Assembly (NCBI GenBank): GCA_028872685.1
Contig: JAPKEI010000089.1
Coordinates: 1-9,362 of the forward strand
Direction of reading: 5' to 3'
From: Verrucomicrobiota bacterium
GTDB taxonomy: Bacteria; Verrucomicrobiota; Verrucomicrobiia; Limisphaerales; UBA1100
DNA length: 9,362 nucleotides
Shown here: one piece after another, positions 7,503-9,362 of the stretch
Layout of the letters: every line of letters begins with the position of its first letter
Position numbering within the stretch: the stretch's first letter is position 1
Program-made: the position numbers and the translations under genes
Notes under the pieces: generated by a model
The model's database searches: none
What the model saw: only the letters and a program-made list of their open reading frames with translations
What the model was told of the DNA's origin: nothing

Positions 7503-7526
7503 GGGGAGGTTTCACCCCACTTGGGG
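7503..7526 (-). other. Competing C4/G4 stem elements in the nusA leader
   Basis: Reading the minus strand downstream of the terminator, CCCC (7526-7523), AAGT, GGGG (7518-7515), TGAAACCT, CCCC (7506-7503). The central GGGG can pair with either CCCC block, giving a 4-base-loop or an 8-base-loop hairpin that exclude one another. Each stem is only 4 bp in its core. Whether this is regulatory is inference; it lies between the terminator and the nusA start, about 30-55 bases before the ATG. Confidence 0.35.
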
Positions 7527-7529
7527 AAC

Positions 7530-7554
7530 AAAAAAGCCGGTTAAAAACCGACTT
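7530..7554 (-). terminator. Intrinsic terminator/attenuator in the nusA leader
   Basis: On the minus strand the sequence reads AAGTCGGTT, TTT, AACCGGCTT, then TTTT and G. The arms form a 9-bp stem (one T-G wobble) around a 3-base loop, followed directly by a run of T; six T in total, two of them within the stem. The T-run is on the 3' side only when read toward nusA, so the signal is directional. It lies about 57 bases upstream of the nusA ATG and about 42 bases downstream of the predicted -10 box. It can act as an attenuator for the nusA operon, or end a short leader or antisense RNA coming from the right. Confidence 0.7.
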
Positions 7555-7560
7555 GCCGCA

Positions 7561-7574
7561 GCTGGCGCACCAGC
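7561..7574 (-). other. Leader hairpin upstream of the terminator
   Basis: On the minus strand GCTGG, TGCG, CCAGC forms a perfect 5-bp hairpin with a 4-base loop, extendable by two G-U wobbles. It lies between the predicted nusA transcription start and the terminator stem, 6 bases before the terminator arm. It could be a pause hairpin, a protein-binding element, or simply part of a short structured leader RNA. The function is inferred from position only. Confidence 0.45.
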
Positions 7575-7595
7575 CAAAACCTACCTGTCGGGAAA

Positions 7596-7624
7596 AGATT
7601 AGGCGTGAGGTGGGGCAGCGTCAA
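7596..7624 (-). promoter_or_regulatory. Candidate sigma70-type promoter for the nusA operon
   Basis: On the minus strand a -35 box TTGACG (7624-7619) is followed after exactly 17 bases by a -10 box TAATCT (7601-7596). The -35 matches the consensus at five of six positions, counted as TTGAC; the -10 keeps the first T, second A and last T. Transcription would begin near 7589, giving a leader of about 117 bases before nusA. No other comparable pair was seen on this strand in the intergenic region. Confidence 0.5.
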
Positions 7625-7636
7625 GTTCAAATGAAC
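7625..7636. promoter_or_regulatory. Short dyad abutting the nusA -35 box
   Basis: GTTCA, AA, TGAAC is an inverted repeat with 5-base arms that ends at the base next to the predicted -35 box of the nusA promoter. Such a position would suit an operator or activator site. With only 5-base arms and no second copy, it could also be chance. Confidence 0.25.
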
Positions 7637-7651
7637 CGCTTGCGGGTACGT

Positions 7652-7667
7652 GCCTACAGCGGTAGGC
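7652..7667 (+). other. Hairpin immediately upstream of the sppA start
   Basis: GCCTAC, AGCG, GTAGGC forms a perfect 6-bp stem with a 4-base loop, ending 7 bases before the sppA ATG. The 3' arm contains GTAGG, the only purine-rich stretch that could serve as a ribosome binding site, so folding would hide it. There is no T-run after it, so it is not a terminator. Confidence 0.45.
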
Positions 7668-7674
7668 TTCCGCG

Positions 7675-8790
7675 ATGAGCGATTACGATAATGACTCCCC
7701 GCCGCCTGTTTTACCGCAGCAACCACAGTACCTACCCCGCCCAAGCGGCGCGGGGCGTTGGGTGTTCATGTTTCTCTTTTTTGCGCTGGCGGGACTATTG
7801 TTGATGGGTGGTTGGTTCTTGTCGTCAATCGGCGAGGCAATGGATTCGCTGGCCGCGCCGACCGATCTTTATACCGAAACCATCGTGCGCAGTGGCGACA
7901 CCGCGCAGCGCATCGCCATCGTGCCTGTTACCGGCGTTATCACCAGCTACGGCCTTAGTGCGGAGCAAAATATGGTGACGAGCATCAAGAAACAATTCGA
8001 TCTCGCTGCCGCCGATGAACGCATCAAAGCCGTCGTGCTTCGCATCGATTCCCCCGGTGGCGAAGTGCTCGCCTCCGATGAAATCCACAACGCCATCGTG
8101 GAATTCCAAGCTGACACCGGCAAACCCGTCATCGCCTCGATGGGCGGGATGGCGGCGTCCGGCGGCTATTACGTCGCCGCGCCCTGCCGGCTCATCGTCG
8201 CCAATAAACTCACCATCACCGGCTCCATCGGCGTCATCATGCAGTCCATAAACTTTCACGGGCTGATGGATAAAGTCGGCGTGGAAGCGGTCACCTTTAA
8301 GAGCGGCGCAAACAAAGATATGCTTTCGCCCTTCAACCCGCCGGAGGCCACCTCCGACGAGCAGCAAAAAATCCTGCAGGATTTCATCGACTCCACTTAC
8401 GAACAATTCGCCGGCATCGTCGAGACAGGCCGCGAAAAGAAAGGCCACCGCGAAACCAAACACGCCACCGAATTAGTCGCCGATTGGAAGGACTACGCCG
8501 ATGGCCGCATTCTCACCGGCGCGCAGGCGCTCGAGCTCGGCATGGTGGACAAGCTCGGCAACCTCGATGCCGCCATCCGCCTCGCCGAAGATGTCTCCGG
8601 AATTCCCGAGGACACCGCCCGCCTCGTGCGGCACGATCCGCCCGTGGATATCTTGGGCCTATTCAGCCTCTTCACAAAAAGCAGCACCCCGCCCGCGGGC
8701 AGTACCGTGAAGGTCGATCTTGGCCTCAACCCCATTTCGCTCCGGCCTGGTTTGCCCTACTACATCGCGCCCCATCTTTTTGCCCAATAG
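7675..8790 (+). CDS. sppA: Signal peptide peptidase SppA (S49 serine protease), short form
   Basis: SppA digests cleaved signal peptides in the cytoplasmic membrane. The 371-residue protein has a Pro-rich N-terminal segment (residues 1-28), one hydrophobic segment at about 29-51 (WVFMFLFFALAGLLLMGGWF), and a single S49 domain, as in the Bacillus-type short form rather than the two-domain E. coli type. LRIDSPGGEV (122-131) is the oxyanion-region motif. The nucleophile is Ser162 in GGMAASGGYYVAAP, and the general base is most likely Lys214 in KSGANKDMLSPF, which has the same 52-residue spacing from the serine as in B. subtilis SppA. TGSIGVI and the GRILTGAQALELGMVDKLG block near 277-295 are also typical. 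The C-terminus extends about 60 residues beyond that block. The ATG is preceded by a hairpin and lacks a clear Shine-Dalgarno sequence. It is divergent from nusA and followed after 4 bases by upp. Confidence 0.95.
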   Translation: MSDYDNDSPPPVLPQQPQYLPRPSGAGRWVFMFLFFALAGLLLMGGWFLSSIGEAMDSLAAPTDLYTETIVRSGDTAQRIAIVPVTGVITSYGLSAEQNMVTSIKKQFDLAAADERIKAVVLRIDSPGGEVLASDEIHNAIVEFQADTGKPVIASMGGMAASGGYYVAAPCRLIVANKLTITGSIGVIMQSINFHGLMDKVGVEAVTFKSGANKDMLSPFNPPEATSDEQQKILQDFIDSTYEQFAGIVETGREKKGHRETKHATELVADWKDYADGRILTGAQALELGMVDKLGNLDAAIRLAEDVSGIPEDTARLVRHDPPVDILGLFSLFTKSSTPPAGSTVKVDLGLNPISLRPGLPYYIAPHLFAQ

Positions 8791-8794
8791 TTTT

Positions 8795-9362
8795 TTGAAA
8801 AACGTTCATCTCATCCAGCATCCCCTCGCGCAAGCTCGGCTCGCCACCCTGCGCGACAAAACCACGCCGCACCCCGAGTTCCGTCGCGCCCTTGGCCAGC
8901 TCGGGCTGCATCTCTTGCACGAAGCCACCGCCGGTTTGCCCACCAAACAAAAACGCGTGCGCACCCCGCTCGGTCCTGCGCCCACCATCGTGCCTACGCG
9001 CGAAATCCTGCTCGTCCCCATCCTCCGCGCAGGGCAGGGGCTCATCACGCTCGCCGACCAAATCCTCCCCGAGGCCCGTATTGGCTACCTCGGCATTGCC
9101 CGCAACGAAACCACCCTCCAACCCGAATGGTATTTGGAAAAACTCCCGCCGCGCTTGGGCCGGTTTGAAGTGTTCGTCGTCGACCCAATGCTCGCCACCG
9201 CCGGCAGCGCCATCGCCGCCGCCAAGCTGTTGCAAAAGCGCGGCGCAAAGAACCTACGCTTTATCCATGCTCTCGCTGCCCCCGAGGGCATTCGCGCTTT
9301 GCGCCGAAATTTTCCCGAAGCCCCTATTTACACCGCCGCCCTCGACAGTCATCTTAACGAAA
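8795..9362 (+). CDS. upp: Uracil phosphoribosyltransferase, 3' end outside the window
   Basis: UPRT salvages uracil by joining it to PRPP to make UMP. The 189 visible codons cover most of a usual protein of about 208 residues. Family blocks are KNVHLIQHPLAQARLATLRD at the N-terminus, EATAGLP at 43-49, VPILRAGQGL at 74-83, ARNETTLQP at 102-110, the PRPP-binding loop VVDPMLATAGSA at 128-139, and AAPEGI at 161-166. The conserved LNE-type end of the visible part suggests the uracil-binding C-terminal block follows just beyond the edge. No ATG is in frame nearby; the TTG at 8795-8797 gives the family-like start MKNVHLIQHP, and another TTG at 8780 would overlap sppA. It begins 4 bases after the sppA stop, so the two are probably cotranscribed. 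The PRPP loop has ATAGS where ATGGS is usual. Confidence 0.92.
   Translation, partial: MKNVHLIQHPLAQARLATLRDKTTPHPEFRRALGQLGLHLLHEATAGLPTKQKRVRTPLGPAPTIVPTREILLVPILRAGQGLITLADQILPEARIGYLGIARNETTLQPEWYLEKLPPRLGRFEVFVVDPMLATAGSAIAAAKLLQKRGAKNLRFIHALAAPEGIRALRRNFPEAPIYTAALDSHLNE

Noticed and set aside
7493..7678. Small open frames across the nusA-sppA intergenic region on both strands
   Set aside because: They overlap the promoter, hairpins and terminator, have no ribosome binding site, and their translations are basic low-information sequences.
7530..7680. A tRNA (metY-like) upstream of nusA, as in E. coli
   Set aside because: No cloverleaf, anticodon arm or T-loop GTTCRA arrangement with matching acceptor arms could be found. 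The GTTCAAA at 7625 has no supporting stems.

Overview
The window is an ordinary bacterial chromosomal housekeeping region, moderately GC-rich by eye, and nearly all coding. It holds two divergent transcription units around a 202-base intergenic region (7473-7674). Gene content is typical of a Gram-negative-like bacterium. The nusA-infB-rbfA-nrnA-truB-ribF order, with a DHH/DHHA1 phosphoesterase between rbfA and truB, and the style of the IF-2 N-terminus suggest the PVC group, perhaps Verrucomicrobiota. That placement is an impression from family knowledge, not something shown here. Start contexts are Shine-Dalgarno-poor in almost every gene.

Minus strand, read from right to left: nusA (transcription elongation/antitermination factor), infB (IF-2), rbfA (30S maturation factor), a DHH-family NrnA-like oligoribonuclease/pAp phosphatase, truB (tRNA pseudouridine-55 synthase) and ribF (flavokinase/FAD synthetase). 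Gaps are 8 and 12 bases for nusA-infB and infB-rbfA. The rbfA-nrnA and nrnA-truB junctions are TGATG overlaps and truB-ribF is an ATGA overlap, so this is a tight operon with probable translational coupling. An Spx/ArsC-like thioredoxin-fold protein follows ribF after 38 bases, and then comes the start of a partial helix-turn-helix-like gene running off the left edge. The operon joins transcription, initiation, ribosome maturation, tRNA modification, short-RNA turnover and flavin cofactor synthesis. The usual relatives rimP, ylxR/ylxQ and rpsO are not in the positions where they are often found.

Plus strand, from 7675: sppA (membrane-anchored S49 signal peptide peptidase) and, 4 bases after its stop, a uracil phosphoribosyltransferase gene (upp) that probably starts with TTG and is cut by the right edge.

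The richest non-coding signal is the divergent intergenic region. On the nusA side it carries a sigma70-like promoter, a perfect 5-bp hairpin with a 4-base loop and a 9-bp intrinsic terminator with a T-run about 57 bases before the nusA start, followed by competing C4/G4 pairings. This looks like a premature-termination leader for the nusA operon. On the sppA side a 6-bp hairpin lies directly before the start codon. I saw no mobile element, CRISPR array, tRNA or rRNA, and no evidence of a wholly new system.
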